From contig CM052354.1 of the NCBI GenBank assembly GCA_028551475.1, forward strand, positions 3,393,391 to 3,457,390: DNA of 64,000 nucleotides, read 5' to 3'. The notes under the pieces were generated by a model, which saw only the letters and a list, made by a program, of their open reading frames with translations, was not told the DNA's origin and made no database searches. Position 1 is the first letter of the stretch, and each line of letters begins with the position of its first letter. Both the position numbers and the translations under genes were made by a program. The DNA is from Casuarina equisetifolia. Taxonomy: Eukaryota > Streptophyta > Magnoliopsida > Fagales > Casuarinaceae. Of the stretch, positions 1 to 11,349 are shown one piece after another.

Positions 1-440
1 TAAAGATTCATATTAATCTTATTTATTAATCTCGCTTGGCTCACTACCTTAGTAGTGAACTAATGCGAATCCCAACCAAAGGGTTGGAGTTCAACATTCC
101 ACGTGTAAATTTGAGTGCATCATTGTAATATAAAAAAAATGTTACTTATTACTTATTAATATATAGAACCAACCTTGGTTGCTCTCTGCTTAGTACATCT
201 TTGTTAATTGGTTAATCATGATTCCTTTTAGTCCATGGATGTTGGCGTTAGGTGACATGCCACGTTCATGTTACAACTGTTATTGTCACAATCAAAATAT
301 GTATTAGGATTGTTCTTGCCTAAGATAAAAGGAATTATTTTGGATATTAATTTTTTTATGTCTATCACGTTTAATAATGCTGATATTTAAAAAGAACTAT
401 GCGATATCTTAACATCAATTTGTAGGATTTTCCATTATGC

Positions 441-443
441 ATA

Positions 444-485
<42 letters not shown>

Positions 486-490
486 ATGTA
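441..490. repeat. compound (AT)n(TG)n microsatellite
   Basis: An alternating AT run of about 24 bases passes directly into a TG run of about 22 bases. This is read directly from the sequence. It is a likely length-polymorphic marker. Confidence 0.95.
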
Positions 491-849
491 TTGTATGTAG
501 TATTTTTTATTATGGATAGTTTTTTTTTTTATTGCCAAATTGAATAAAACTATCATCTATGATATCTGTTCTTCTTTGCCATTTTGAGCACTCGAGACAC
601 CAAGACAAGTTTATGTTCAGTACTATGATTGTCTTTAGTTTGCCCTATAAAAAGAAGAAGAAAAATAAAAATGAGCCAAAACAAGTTAAGCCATATAAAA
701 CAACAAGAGAAATAAAGAGGAGGAGACAGAATACCAGGGGGCATAGCCTTCTCGCCCCTCCAATCGCTTCTCTTTGATAAATTCGAGTGGATTCTATCAG
801 TCGATTGAACTAACATGATTTAAAAAACTAACGGATGCAATGTCCTAAG

Positions 850-1075
850 ACTATCACATAATACAATCACTAGCAACCCAATAAAATATTTCCTTCATAA
901 AAATAAAGGAAAATAAAAGATGAGCTTAAAAATAAAAATAAAAAACCAGATAAGATCCAAATTCAAAGAATTCAACAGTGAACGAGACACAATATATCTA
1001 CAGAATCATCAATTTTTTTCTCTCGCAAAGGAGCTGGAAAAGGGATATCAAACCCAAAATCTAGAGGGACAATCA
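850..1075 (+). repeat. dispersed repeat, copy 1 of 3
   Basis: Shared phrases occur in the same order at about 850-1075, 23690-23860 and 26630-26790: a Y-AATAAAATATT-like stretch, AAATTCAAAGAATTCA, a GAGAC/GAGCC-ACA-ATA segment, AGAATCATCA and ATATC-AAACCCAAAAT. The copies are strongly diverged and no coding frame survives. The origin is unknown. One copy lies about 0.7 kb 5' of PP2-A and another about 0.3 kb 5' of NLR2, so it may be an old upstream part of the duplicated gene block. Confidence 0.55.
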
Positions 1076-1530
1076 ATAGATAAGTAAAAGGGAAAGTACT
1101 AAAAAGTTGAAGATCAAAGATGGATTGTTGTTAAGAATTTCTTTTAATAAATAAATTTGTAAAAATTCTTGGACAAGTTTAGTTTCAGTATCTTTGCTGT
1201 CATTTTAGCTAAAGATCTTAGGGATAAGTATAATTTCCTAAGCAAAAGGAGAAAAATTTATCTAGGCAATAGTTATAGTTATTGTCTCACGTATCATTAA
1301 TATTGACATTCATTCTTATGACAAGATTTTATATTGCATTGGGTCAGTGAAAGCTTACTTTTACATCCTCTATGTCTATAAAAAAGAAAAATATGAAGTA
1401 TTCTAGTATTGTTTACTATTTATTAATAATAGTGGAATTTTGTTTCCAATAATTTATAGTTCTATTGATAAATACCTGGTTCAATTGGGAACATGTATTG
1501 CTTAAAATCAAAAGAATTATAAGCTTTCCA

Positions 1531-1787
1531 TTTTAGGTTATCAAAAAAGAATTTTTTAGAGTACTGAAATCAAAAGAATCCGTTAAATCATGATAAAATG
1601 TCAGTTTTGGGCACGGTAATAAAGTCGAAGAAAAAATGACCGAATTATTCACGGAGTATGCAAAATTGAAAGAATAGGCAAGGGACCAGAACAATTGACT
1701 GTTTGAATATTGTGCTGCGCTAGGTAAAGTAGCCTTGGGTGGACCCTGGGAATATGAAAAGGTTTTGGTGAGTTTAGTCAAGAATAT
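1531..1787 (+). promoter_or_regulatory. PP2-A 5' flank, shared with PP2-B
   Basis: The stretch from about 1531 to 1600 is nearly the same as 58491-58550 upstream of PP2-B (GGTTATCAAAAAAGAAT, then AGTACTGAAATC, then TCCGTTAA). The part around 1668-1705 (GGGACCAG-ACAATTGAC) also matches. The A copy is longer, with extra sequence between these blocks and before the ATG. Promoter function is inferred from position and conservation; no clear TATA box was found in the A copy. Confidence 0.5.
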
Positions 1788-2503
1788 ATGTCTTCTCCTC
1801 AGAACAACAATGTTCCAAAAGATCTGACGATCGTATGGGGCGAAGACACCCGCTACTGGCGCTTACCCTCTAACGAGTAAGTCTCAAAACTTGTTCTCAA
1901 GTGATTATCGCTTCTTCTTTGTTAGAGATGGTTGTACAACCGTTTTTCTGCATGTTTAAACAAAAAGTATGGGAAAATCTTTCTTGAAAAGAGGAAAAAT
2001 GTTTCAAGAGCTTTAAGCAGCATATTCCTTGCCTGTAGCAGTTAAAATATTTCATCTGAAAATTTATTCTACAGCTAGAAAGAACATTACTTATGGAATC
2101 CCGTGACTAGAAAGAGGGTTAAAGGATTTTGGCTTAGAAATGAACCATATTATTGCAATTCTAGTTGTTAAATGTGTGTCGGCTGGAGGTAACGGGTTCA
2201 CGCCGAGTGGAGTCTGGAAAGACTTACGAAGTTGGATTCCAGGTATCCATGACAGAAAACGCATATGGTTGGAGTAACAACCCGGTTTACATAAGGGCCA
2301 AGATTGGGGAAAAGGGAAAGGACACTATGAGAAGAGCAGCTTTGGATAAACTCGGCACACAACCAGTTGAAATTCTGGAACAGCGGTTCACGATCACAGC
2401 TCCTCAGGATGACACGCTTTACTTCGGCATGTATGAACTGGGGAACGGAGGATGGAAGAGCGGCCTCAAAATTCACGGGGCATTTGTCAGAGAGGCAATC
2501 TAA
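1788..2503 (+). pseudogene. PP2-A: phloem protein 2-like lectin gene, probably damaged
   Basis: This is a two-exon PP2/Nictaba-type lectin gene, paralogous to PP2-B at 58611. Exon 1 (1788-1876) encodes MSSPQNNN, then a WGED-RYWRLPSNE segment typical of PP2-A proteins, and ends at a GTAAGT donor. The lectin part (about 2165-2503) reads CRLEVTGS, SGKTYEVGF, FTITAPQDDTLYFGMYE and ends in FVREAI, so the domain core is open to its stop. PP2 proteins bind GlcNAc oligomers and occur in sieve elements and defence. The problem is the junction. The acceptor used by PP2-B is not preserved: extra sequence separates the AACCA and TAG-TTG parts that are adjacent in PP2-B. Both acceptors I tried (before 2133 and before 2165) put exon 1 out of frame or onto a TAA. 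It is either a pseudogene or spliced in a way I cannot see. AATAAA follows at 2552. Confidence 0.75.
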
Positions 2504-2551
2504 CAGCATTCGTGTCTTTTTGTTTTATGTTTCTTAGTGTATGTGTGGTTG

Positions 2552-2557
2552 AATAAA
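2552..2557 (+). terminator. AATAAA polyadenylation signal of PP2-A
   Basis: A canonical AATAAA hexamer lies 49 bp after the stop codon. PP2-B has the same hexamer at 59200 in matching context (GAATAAA-C-GTTGGG), so the 3' end was duplicated with the gene. Confidence 0.6.
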
Positions 2558-3396
2558 GCGGTTGGGCTTCTATCTATGAGCTCAACTCCATTATTCCCCC
2601 ACTTTTTTTCTTTTTTAGTGAACATTCATAACATCAGTGCCCTACTTTCTACTTTCATTAGTTTCTGTTCAGCTCTCTTCTTTCATGCCATTTCCGTCCA
2701 AACGCTAATCAAAGAAGAGTCTAATTTTTATGAGAAAAATGAAATGCATTTTCAATTAATGGGAACAGATCTTAAAGCTCTTATATCAAGATAATTTTAG
2801 AAGGCGTAAGGCATGAAATACCATCGGAATAACCCCCGCCCCCACTCCCCCCCCCCCCCCCAAAAAAAAAAACCCAAAAAAACTGGAATGCAGAAAAAGC
2901 GGACGCAAGAAGACCCCACCAGATCCAAACGTCATCATCATCACACGCCTTCCAGTAAATACAAGAAGAAAGATGAAAGCACGCAAACAGTGATTTTATG
3001 TGAGCACTAAGGAGAGGTACTATGAGATTGGGTTTTAATTACTTATTATTAGGTCTTATGTTATTGTTAGGCTCTTTGGACAATTAGGCTTTATTTTGAA
3101 TTTTTTTTAAATAAAATTTAGGATTTGAATAATTAAAGCCTAATCATTTTAAGAGTTTGGTATTCAATTATATTAGGATAAAAGTTAGAGTGCATGTCAG
3201 AAATTCAGTCAATTTAATAGGAAGTTGAGACAGTGAAAAAGAAGTAAATTGTTTGGACTAACAATTAATGATTGTTGCATTAACAATCTATAGAAAAAAA
3301 AATTTTAATATTTTAATCACACAACTACAAACTTTGAAAAGAGAAAGACTAGAAGATTTTTTTTCAATTTTCAAGTCCTTGGATTCCTTTTGGTCT
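2558..3396. other. PP2-A/NLR1 spacer
   Basis: No gene is seen. The first ~280 bp match DNA downstream of PP2-B (TTTCTACTTTC, TCAGCTCTCT, AAGAAGAGTCTAATTTT, AATACCATCGGAATAA). A C15 run followed by A11 sits at 2847-2872. The rest is AT-rich. Confidence 0.6.
2847..2872. repeat. poly-C/poly-A homopolymer tract
   Basis: Fifteen C are followed directly by eleven A. The tract is absent at the matching place in the PP2-B copy (about 59405), so it arose after the duplication. It is prone to sequencing error. Confidence 0.9.
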
Positions 3397-3404
3397 TATA
3401 AATG
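3397..3404 (+). promoter_or_regulatory. TATA-like box of NLR1
   Basis: TATAAATG lies 109 bp upstream of the NLR1 ATG. NLR2 has TATAAAG 113 bp upstream of its ATG. Similar spacing in two diverged paralogues supports a core promoter element, though this remains inference. Confidence 0.45.
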
Positions 3405-3505
3405 TAGCACATTGCGTAGTCATCTACATACAAAGCAAGCAAACCTTCCTTGTACACTCGTATTACCTTAACAACCCTTCTCCGGCACTTTTTCACTTAA
3501 AATCA

Positions 3506-6500
3506 ATGGCAGAAAACGTTCTCTTCAACATTGCCGGGAGAATCATCGATAGTTTGGCCGGCCCACTAGTTTCCGATGAGTTCACACTAATCTGGGGTGC
3601 CAAAGGTGAGCTTGAGAAGTTCAAAAGTACCGTTTCAGTAATCAAAGCAGTGCTTCTACATGCAGAGGAACTACAGGGTGGGAATCCTGCTGTGAACGAT
3701 TGGCTTGAAAAGTTGAATGATATCATTTATGATGCGGATGACTTGCTGGATGTTGTTTCTACTTAAGCTCTCCGACGAAAAATAATGACCAATGATAAGA
3801 AGGCGAAAGAGGTATGCATGTTCTTTTCCAAATCAAACCAGCTTGCTTTTCATCTTAAAATGGGTCATAGGATTAAGGCAATTAGTGAAAGACTATATGC
3901 CATTAAAGATATTAAGGAATTCCAATTGGAGCCTCGTCTTGTGGAGAGACAAACGAGCTCTACAAAGAGGGTTAGTACTCATTCTTTTGTGCTTGCAGAA
4001 GAAGTTATTGGGCAAGAGGGTGATAAGGTGGAAGTTATAAAACGTCTTATGGATGTTAGTATTAAAGAGAATGTTTCAATCCTTCCAATCTTTGGTATTG
4101 GTGTTGTAGGAAAGACCACACTAGCTCAATACGTTTTCAACGATGAGACAGTTCAAAAACATTTTAAGCTGAAAATCTGGGTATGTCTCTGACAATTTTG
4201 ATGTGAAAAATATTATTAAGAAAATATTAGAGTCTGCAATGAGAAAGAAACCAAAACTTGATGAAATGAATTCATTGGTAATTGATCTTAAGAAGAAAAT
4301 TGATACAAAGAAATATTTGCTTATGTTGGATGATGTATGGAATGAAGATATTAACAAATGTTCCATGTTGGAACAAGTGTTGATGGGTGGTGCCAAAGGT
4401 AGTAGAATATTAGTTACAACACGTAGTGAAAAGGTTGCAAAAATTATTTCGCCAAAAGAACCATACTATTTGAAGGGTTTAGGGGAACATGTATCATGGG
4501 ATTTATTTAAGCATGCAGCTTCTCTAGATATGGTATGCAGAATTCAAGTACTCAAAGAATGAAGAGGGAGATCATTAGAAAGTTTGTCGGTTCCCCTTTA
4601 CCCCTAAAAACAATAGCAAGGTTGTTATATTTCAAAAGTTTAGAAATAGATTGGCTGAGTTTTTTAGAGAAAGAACTTTCAAATATAAGTCAAGGTGAAT
4701 ATGGTATTATACCAACTCTAAAATTTAGTTATAACAAACTTCCTTCACAATTAAAGTATTGTTTTGCTTATTGTAGTTTATTTCCAAAGGATCATATATT
4801 TGATAAAACAACAATAATTAACCATTGGATAGCACATGGGTTTGTTGAGCCATCATCAAGTAATCAATACTTAGAAGATATTGGCAATGAGTATTTTATG
4901 AATTTACTTTGGAGATTATTTTTTCAAGATCCACAAGTAGATGATCTCCATAGGTTAATTGAATGTAAAATGCATCATCACATGCATGATCTTGCTACAG
5001 TAGTGGTAGGATCATTGGTCACCAAATTTGATGGAAGTGAGAGGAAGACCAATGAGAAGGCACATCATTTGTCAATTAATGGTGACTTAGAATTTTCATT
5101 TAAAGAGTTGATTTCATTGTATGAAGCAAGGATGATATGAACATTTCTTTGCCCCACGTTTAAAGGTAAGATTGATTGTGAAGCAATTTTTTTTAGGTTC
5201 AAGTTTTTGCATGTGCTAAATCTTATTGACAATAATCTTAAAAGTGTGCCAAACACTATTGGTAAATTGAAGTATCTAAGATATCTTGATCTTTCTAATA
5301 ATAGGCAAATTAAGGTGTTGCCTCACTCATTTACCAACTTACTAAATTTATAGTTCCTAAAGCTTTAGGGTTGTATGTCCCTTGTGGAATTGCCAATAGG
5401 CTTTAATAAACTAGTCAACCTCAGATATTTTGATCTTAATGGATATGTAAAATTGAAACATCTACCGTGTGGATTTGAACAATTAATTAATCTTCAATAT
5501 TTGACAAACTTCCCTCTTGATCCGTGTTCTTTCTATAACCATAGTGCTAAGTTAAGTGAATTAAGAGGATTAGATAAATTGAGAGGAACTTTGGAAATTT
5601 TCCAATTGAGGCATTCAAAAAGTATTGCATCGGAATATAAGGAAGCAAATATTAAGGGGAAATGAGTTCTTCAAGAATTAGATTTACACTTCTCTCCCGA
5701 AGAGGAAGTCCATGATTTTGATGTTCAGGATGAAACGATGTTGGAAGGATTACAACCGCACCCAAATCTAAAACAACTTTCCATACATTTTTATAGGAGT
5801 CCAAGGCTTCCGAGTTGGGTATTGTCAATCACAAATTGTCATTGCACTTTGGTAAGTGCAAATGTTTGCCACCAGTGAATCAATTGCCTTTACTCAAGCA
5901 ACTTCGTCTTTCGGCGATGAGGCATATGGATTACATATCTGATGATACAAATAAGTTCTCTTCTTCATCGGCGCCAGAAGATTTTTTTCCATCGCTTGAA
6001 TCAATCGAGCTAGACTTTTGCTTCAATCTCAAGGGATGGTGGAGAGATTTTTCTCTGGAGCTTGATCGGGATAGTGACAATTACGTTGAAAAAACAGCAG
6101 CGACATCCATGGTGGAGTATCATTCACTCCCTTCATTTCCTAAGCTTTCGAGTTTAGTGATCCGTACTTGTCCTATGTTGACTTCATTGCCTCTCTTTCC
6201 GTGTGTCGAAGAGTTGTACTTGGAATTTTCCAATTGGAAGCTACTGCAAGAGTCAATGATGGTGAAGGCCTCTTCTTTGTCCACACTTTTCTTAGAATTA
6301 AAGGTTTTAGAATTAGAGTCAATTTCGGATCTAGAAATTCTGCGAGAGGAGTGGCTAGAGAAGCTCAGGTCTCTCGAGTCTTTGAAGACACTACGGTGTT
6401 CTGACTTGAAGTCTTTTTCTTATGGAAATCAATATCTCACGGCACTTAAACATCTAGTTCTCGATAATTGCCCAGAGCTTGAGTTGGCTGACGATGAACA

Positions 6501-6864
6501 AGGCATGTGCTGGAAGGGCCTTAAGAACCTCCTGTCTTTGAAGGTCTCTGCACTTTCCAAATTGTCATCTCTCCTATTGGGCCTTCAACAATTAGCACTG
6601 TACGAAATCTTGAGATTTCGTAGTTTGGAATCTTGTGAAAACTTGATAACCATTTTAGAGTCAATACATAGTTGGAAATCATTGGAAGTGCTTCAAATTT
6701 CTGAATGCCGTAGTTTGGAATTGTTGCCTGAAGGATTACATAGTCTATCATATTTGCGGATACTGAAGGTTGCGAGGTGCCCCATTTTGTTGCCAAGGTG
6801 CGAGAAGGACATAGGTGCTGATTGGCCCAAGATTGCACATATCCCAGACTTACATTTGGAGTAA
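3506..6864 (+). pseudogene. NLR1: CC-NBS-LRR (RGA-type) resistance pseudogene
   Basis: This is a nearly full-length relative of NLR2 without a continuous frame. In order: an Rx-type N-terminal coiled coil starting MAENVLFNIAG with a YDADDLLD (EDVID-class) motif near 3730; a P-loop GIGVVGKTT near 4100, with V where NLR2 has G; kinase-2 LLMLDDVWN near 4320; GSRILVTTRS near 4400; degenerate GLPL (GSPLPL) near 4590; YCFAYCSLFPKD near 4760; MHDLA near 4984; then LRRs ending PKIAHIPDLHLE. Lesions visible against NLR2 are an in-frame TAA at 3764, frame changes near 4190 and 4540, TGA at 5138, two TAGs near 5352-5368, TGA at 5663 and a frame change near 5820-5860. The promoter and the 3' splice-like site resemble those of NLR2. 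Family members recognise pathogen effectors inside the cell. This copy should not make a receptor, though the last ~349 codons are open. Confidence 0.92.
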
Positions 6865-6880
6865 ATTCTAACTCATTAAG

Positions 6881-6986
6881 GTATATTTCTCATTATTTTA
6901 TATTGATTCATCAAATTAGAGTACAACTTCTTCCCCTTGTTTTCTTCGTTTTCCTTTCTCAATATTTCCTAATTGTTGAAATGTAG
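6881..6986 (+). other. putative 3'-UTR intron of NLR1
   Basis: CATTAAG|GTATAT lies 17 bp after the stop codon. A T/C-rich tract and TGTAG|GGCAACGG follow about 100 bp later. NLR2 has a matching donor at 31418, and the cassette region has further copies (for example acceptor TTGTAG|GGACACAG near 33822). Splicing is inferred, not shown. Confidence 0.45.
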
Positions 6987-8785
6987 GGCAACGGATCGAA
7001 TGAGATTTATTCCACATGGCATTTTATGTTACGCCTGGAGCTGCCTCTATGATTTAGGTAATTTAATTTGTGTTTTCTTAATCCATCCTAGTATTCCCAA
7101 ATTTACCCTCATTTCTTTTCCCTTCACTCGGTATTTTTTGGTTGTTTACTTTCACATTTAGAAGAGGGAATGGTTTGGACTCCGAGGAGCATAATTCAGA
7201 GGAAAAGTAAATGAGTGAAATTCTTAACTAGATTTATGAAAATCTTCTATTCCACTATAATCTCCGAAACAGACATACATTGAAACCGCAGCACCGGCAC
7301 TTTGCTTTTCCCCGTCAATCATGGAGTAACTGCCAGGACATTTAACAATACGGGCGGCTTATCATCATCAGAACCCCCTTTGAATAAGTAGAGGAACCGC
7401 TAGCAGGGCTTCAGGAAATAGGAATTTCATGCTTTGGGTAAAGAGTTAAATTTTATTGATTTCGTTGCTTTGTTTGGTTTGTTTTGATTTGAGTGGTTAA
7501 ACTGTCAAAGACTAAACTGTGAGTAGCTAGTGTCAGGTGATAATAAACTACTGAAATTCAAACTCGGGGCTGTTGGTAGCTTCAGTATACACTCTCAAAA
7601 GACGGCAGTGCCAAAAAGCAAGAGAAAGAAGACATATTTGCAACGCTTTTGTGGCCATTGGATCTAGTCGCTGGTCATTGTATGGTGAGTCTTTAATATT
7701 CATATCATCCTATAAGTTACGGTTTATTAAATAAATACCTCTTCTATTTGTGCTCTCTAATCGAAACAAGCTTGTTTATTGATATGTCTTCTATTTCCTA
7801 TCCTTGCAGATCCTCCACATACCCCAAGACTGATGGCATTGGCTTCTAGTCCATCTCCTCTCAGCTTATTTAAATTTTACAGATTTTTGTTACTGATTTG
7901 GCGAAGAAATTTTAGGGTGCTTCTCATTTTACAATGAGAATCTTTATTGTTGAAATAGACTTTGATGACTCTTGTATTTTGTGGTTATCTTTTTCTTTAC
8001 TTTTTTTTCTCTTTACCTTGATTTATAAATTTTAATATACACTCCAATCTTAATTAGCTAAAACTGTTATTGCAAATTTAGGTGAATTAATAGTTTTAGA
8101 TTTGAACATTTCGTTTTATATATACCAAAGTTTCTAGTAACTTGATGTTAGGAATTATGTAGTAGAAATAAACAATTTAGGTTATTTGTTTGCTTGCATG
8201 TAAAATGGAAAAATGTGTTTTTTCCAATGACAAAAGTAGATGTACTTGAAGTCATGAAGAAACAAGGAGAAATATTAGAAGGAAAAGGAAAAGGAAGGAA
8301 TAGATTCTTAAAGGGACTCAGTGAACGTCCTCTCCCTCCACCCCCTGGAACATGATGGGAAGCCCACACCTCGTTCCCTATGCCCACTAAAGTTGCTTAC
8401 ATCGTAGAGTTCTACTTCTAATAAATTTTGATTGATTCAGGTAAGATACTTACTATTTTATCTTAATTATTGAAGTACCTTATTTCTTCACCTTCATTCT
8501 TCTTATTTTTCCCTCAGTACTTTTAAATTGTTAAATTTCAGATGTAGAAGAAGTGAAACTGAAGCACTAAACAAACATAAAAATGGAAATGATCTAAGAT
8601 TACTCCCATCCCCGAGTTTTGCTGCCGCTTTGAGCCGCTAATGGATGCAAAATTCAAACAACCATGCATCTTTGATCCATTTTGGTATATTATTCTCTGT
8701 TTATTGTACTCACTTTGGGAAATTAAAGTACCAACTTGACCTTAATTTTGTTCTTTTTTCTCTCTTTGTGTTCCTTGGTTGTTAG

Positions 8786-9036
8786 ATTTCAGATCCAGAA
8801 AAGATAAAAATAGTCATAGTACCCAAGAACGGGAGATTCAAAAAGAAGAAATCGTTAATCGATTTGCGGGAACTTCCCCCTTCACCAGTCTCCCAACACG
8901 ATGGTGGGCCCAAGTTCGATTCCCATACCTGTTACACCAATAGCTCCAACAATCCTTCCTGATAATCAACCCAACTCCGGTGGCCGCATGCCTGAGATGA
9001 TTCCCGAACTTTTCTGGAAAGCAGCAGTCGACTCAG
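8786..9036 (+). other. exon-like module, copy c1
   Basis: This stretch is bounded by TTAGATTTCAG (acceptor-like) and GACTCAG|GTATG (donor-like). One frame is open at its 3' part, reading LPDNQPNSGGRMPEMIP then ELFWKAAVDSG, up to the donor. The peptide aligns without gaps to copy c2 (NSDSSMPTKIPKRFWH). This is the best-bounded copy. No known domain is recognised. Confidence 0.5.
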
Positions 9037-9500
9037 GTATGATCCTTACCATTTTATCTTGATAGACCCACCTTCTTCACCGTTGTTCTTCTTATTTTCC
9101 TCTTTCAGTATCTCTTGAGTCCTTTTATTTCAGATGTAGAAGAAGCAAAACAGTCGAATTTCTAAAACAAACACCAACATAACCAGCGTATTGGGAATGG
9201 TCTAAGATTACTTCCATCCCTGAGTTTTGTTTGGACTTCGAGCTGGGTCTAATGGAGACAAAATTCAAACAAACAAGCATCTTCCGCTCATTTACGTAAA
9301 TTACTCTCTGTTTGTTGTGCTCACTTACGGAAATTAAGGTGCCCAGACTGACCTTAATTTTGTTCTTTTTTCTCTCATTTCATTTATTGTTGTTAGATTT
9401 CAGATGAAAAACAGTTAATTCAAAAGGAAAAGGCAGAAATTATTAACGGATTCACAAGAATCTCCTCCTCCAACATGACGGCAGGCCCCATTCAATTGCC

Positions 9501-9767
9501 ATGCCCACCACTACCAATAGTTCCAACACTTACTTCTCGGTAATCAACCCCAACTCCGATAGCAGTATGCCTACGAAGATTCCTAAGCGTTTCTGGCACA
9601 TCCCGATTCCTCAACAACGACATTTCAGTCAAAATTCCAACACTTTGTTTCTATGTTTGATTTGGTCTGACGGTGTTGATTGTGGGGGATTAACTGCGTC
9701 TTGCAAGAGTGGGTGGTGTCTAATTTACTCATGTTATTATGGTGAAAGCTCACCAGTAAGCTATTGA
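9501..9767 (+). other. exon-like module, copy c2 (88-codon open frame)
   Basis: An open frame from ATG at 9501 to TGA at 9765-9767 begins MPTTTNSSNTYF and contains INPNSDSSMPTKIPKRFWH, aligned to copy c1. Its distal half corresponds to the TTTGGT-TGA...GTGGGG-TTAACT cassette block. It is more likely a relic of a larger exon than a gene. No domain is recognised. Confidence 0.4.
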
Positions 9768-9869
9768 ATTTACAAAAGTGGAATTTCTGTTGCGCCTTAT
9801 TGAGGATTCTATTATTGAAAATGGATTTATGTTATGTTTGAATGCTTTTTTTTGTCGAGTCTAGTTAGG

Positions 9870-10290
9870 TTTATTAGTGACATCTAACTGAAGAACAATG
9901 TTTTGTCAGAGGTGGTTCTTTGGAAGGAAAGTGTGAAGGTTCCCGTGATTGGAAGAAGCGAAATGCCGTACAAGCACCAACTCCGCCACCAACAAGCTGC
10001 ACTTCCAGGTCCCGCTGGCGGTTTCTGTTAACTTGCCGATAAAGATTGCGATGAAGAAGCACCAAAGACCGAACAGAACGAACGATGAAGAAAACGGCTT
10101 TATGAAAGTCTTGTCCTTGATAAAACCTCGAAAACACCCAAGATGTAAAGTTTCGACAGCAGCTCTTACTATGTTCTTCCGAGCTTGTACTGAAAGGCTT
10201 TCCCCAGCAAATATGGTGAGAGTTAGATGGCGTACTTAAATCTCCTCTAGTGCACTCATTGAGTAGTTCTTCATTTATCATAATATAGGT
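9870..10290. other. less AT-rich segment with overlapping open frames, unidentified
   Basis: This stretch is richer in G and C than its surroundings and open on both strands: plus 9949-10239 (96 codons, containing NKLHFQVPLAVSVNLP and many K/R) and minus 9874-10281 (135 codons). Neither strand shows a domain I recognise. The plus frame has a more protein-like make-up. It could be a captured host-gene exon. No function is assigned. Confidence 0.25.
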
Positions 10291-10397
10291 CTATTGCAAT
10301 TCCTTCTCCCATTGATATAGAGTTATAAGCCTCCCGCACAATTTCTGTTCTTTCCTCTTCCTTATGTGCCAATATCTACCTCTAAGCAGCTAGCATT

Positions 10398-10448
10398 TGG
10401 CTCGAAAATCTAAGCGATGTACTTCATGAAGCAGATCACATGTTGTAT
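10398..10448 (+). pseudogene. NLR coiled-coil domain relic
   Basis: Seventeen codons read WLENLSDVLHEADHMLY, matching NLR2 WLEGLSDILHDADDLLD, the EDVID-motif region of the CC domain (NLR2 residues 65-81). Similarity stops on both sides. The following bases (10455-10490, TGAAGTGAAAATAAGCAGGTTAG) belong to the cassette repeat, so an NLR 5' fragment has been joined to cassette DNA. It is a trace of another lost NLR copy. Confidence 0.7.
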
Positions 10449-10528
10449 GTTGGGACCTTGTGAAGTGAAAATAAGCAGGTTAGATTACCCATTATAGTCA
10501 TTTTCCTTCATGTCCATAGTATGTATAC

Positions 10529-10858
10529 TGTAAACGGAAGTGTTTGAACACATGAATGGAGAAAAGCTCTGATAAATTGAGAGTAAGGTCAATTACAATG
10601 AAATGGGATAAGTTGTTCCCATGATGGATATTATGAACATAAAACAGAAGTATTTATAGACAAAACGGATGAATGTAACCCTAAACCTAGAAATCTTGTC
10701 CGGCAGTCCGAGTAGTGTCTTCTTGCAGGTTGCATGCTGCAGGCTGGACGGTGCAGGTAGCAGTAGAGAAGTCAGACGCGTGCTTCTCTGCTGCGCCTCA
10801 GAGCTAGTGACATGGCAGCCACGTGGACATGGTTGCCACATAGGTTCATATCTGAACA
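10529..10858 (-). repeat. Copia-1 3' LTR (left copy)
   Basis: A 330-bp direct repeat of 16075-16404, starting TGTAAACGGAAG and ending CTGAACA. It is about 92% identical by eye. Confidence 0.95.
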
Positions 10859-10999
10859 GGTTCCTCAAGCTAAAGGTCGATATGTGTTGACGACATTTAG
10901 CTTGCGAAGGAGATAAAGATGCTGATTTGCCCCAAAGGCCTTGGTTAAGATATCGACTGGCTGATCCTTGGTTCCAACATGCTTGGTCTTGATGAGTCC

Positions 11000-11347
11000 T
11001 CACCAAATCTTTTCTTGAATGAAATGGCAATCTACATCTATGTGTTTGGTCCTCTGATGGACCATAGGATTGGCTGCTAGCTCCATGGAGGCCTTGTTAT
11101 CACAATACAAGGTAATAGGATGGGGAATCTCAATTCCCATATCTCCCAGAAGCCCTAATAACCAAATGATCTCATATGAGGTGAGCGCCATGGCTCGATA
11201 CTCTGCCTCAGTGGAAGATAAAGAGACAACTGCTTGCTTCTTGCTTTTCCAAGAAATCAAGGCGTCCCCAAACATGACACAGAATCCAGTGACTAATTTT
11301 CTACCAACTTTGCATGTGGCATAATCAGAATCACAATAAGCTTTCAT
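11000..11347 (-). pseudogene. Copia-1 RNase H part
   Basis: Fossil RNase H region with the Copia-type SSTEAEYRAMA signature and a YCDNKASMELAANP stretch. It lies next to the 3' LTR, as expected for the last domain of pol. Confidence 0.9.
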
Positions 11348-11349
11348 CT

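Larger units (their letters stand above)
1..1530. other. intergenic DNA upstream of PP2-A
   Basis: AT-rich DNA with no gene I can support. It holds the AT/TG microsatellite near 441-490 and one copy of a dispersed repeat at about 850-1075 (both listed separately). Two short reading frames overlap on opposite strands at 553-816. They lie in purine-rich low-complexity sequence and show no recognisable domain. Confidence 0.6.
6987..9790 (+). repeat. cassette array I downstream of NLR1
   Basis: A string of exon-like and intron-like blocks recurs after NLR2 (31.5-36.7 kb). Recognisable blocks are an exon-like ATTCCACATGG...GCTGCCTCTAT segment (7008-7060); a GCACCGGCACTTTGC...GTCAATCATGGAG block (7291-7325); a TTTGGTTTGTTTTGATTTGA...GTGTCAGGTGATAA block (7475-7545); a TTAGGAATTATGTAGTAGAAAT block (8149-8170); a TTGAAGTCATGAAGAAACAAG block (8247-8267); and two tandem copies of the N-S-x-S peptide module (8973 and 9552), each preceded by AATTTCAG/ATTTCAG acceptor-like sites and, at 8439 and 9034, GACTCAG|GTAAG or GTATG donor-like sites. 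Reading frames are short. I read it as decayed, repeatedly duplicated NLR 3' exons; what they encoded is unknown. Confidence 0.65.

Noticed and set aside
2198-2509. Open frame antisense to PP2-A, mirrored antisense to PP2-B (58845-59156)
   Set aside because: Its residues follow from the lectin codons on the other strand. The conservation is explained by the sense gene.
9874-10281. 135-codon minus-strand frame
   Set aside because: It overlaps a plausible plus-strand frame, and neither can be identified. It is kept only as an unidentified segment, not as a gene.
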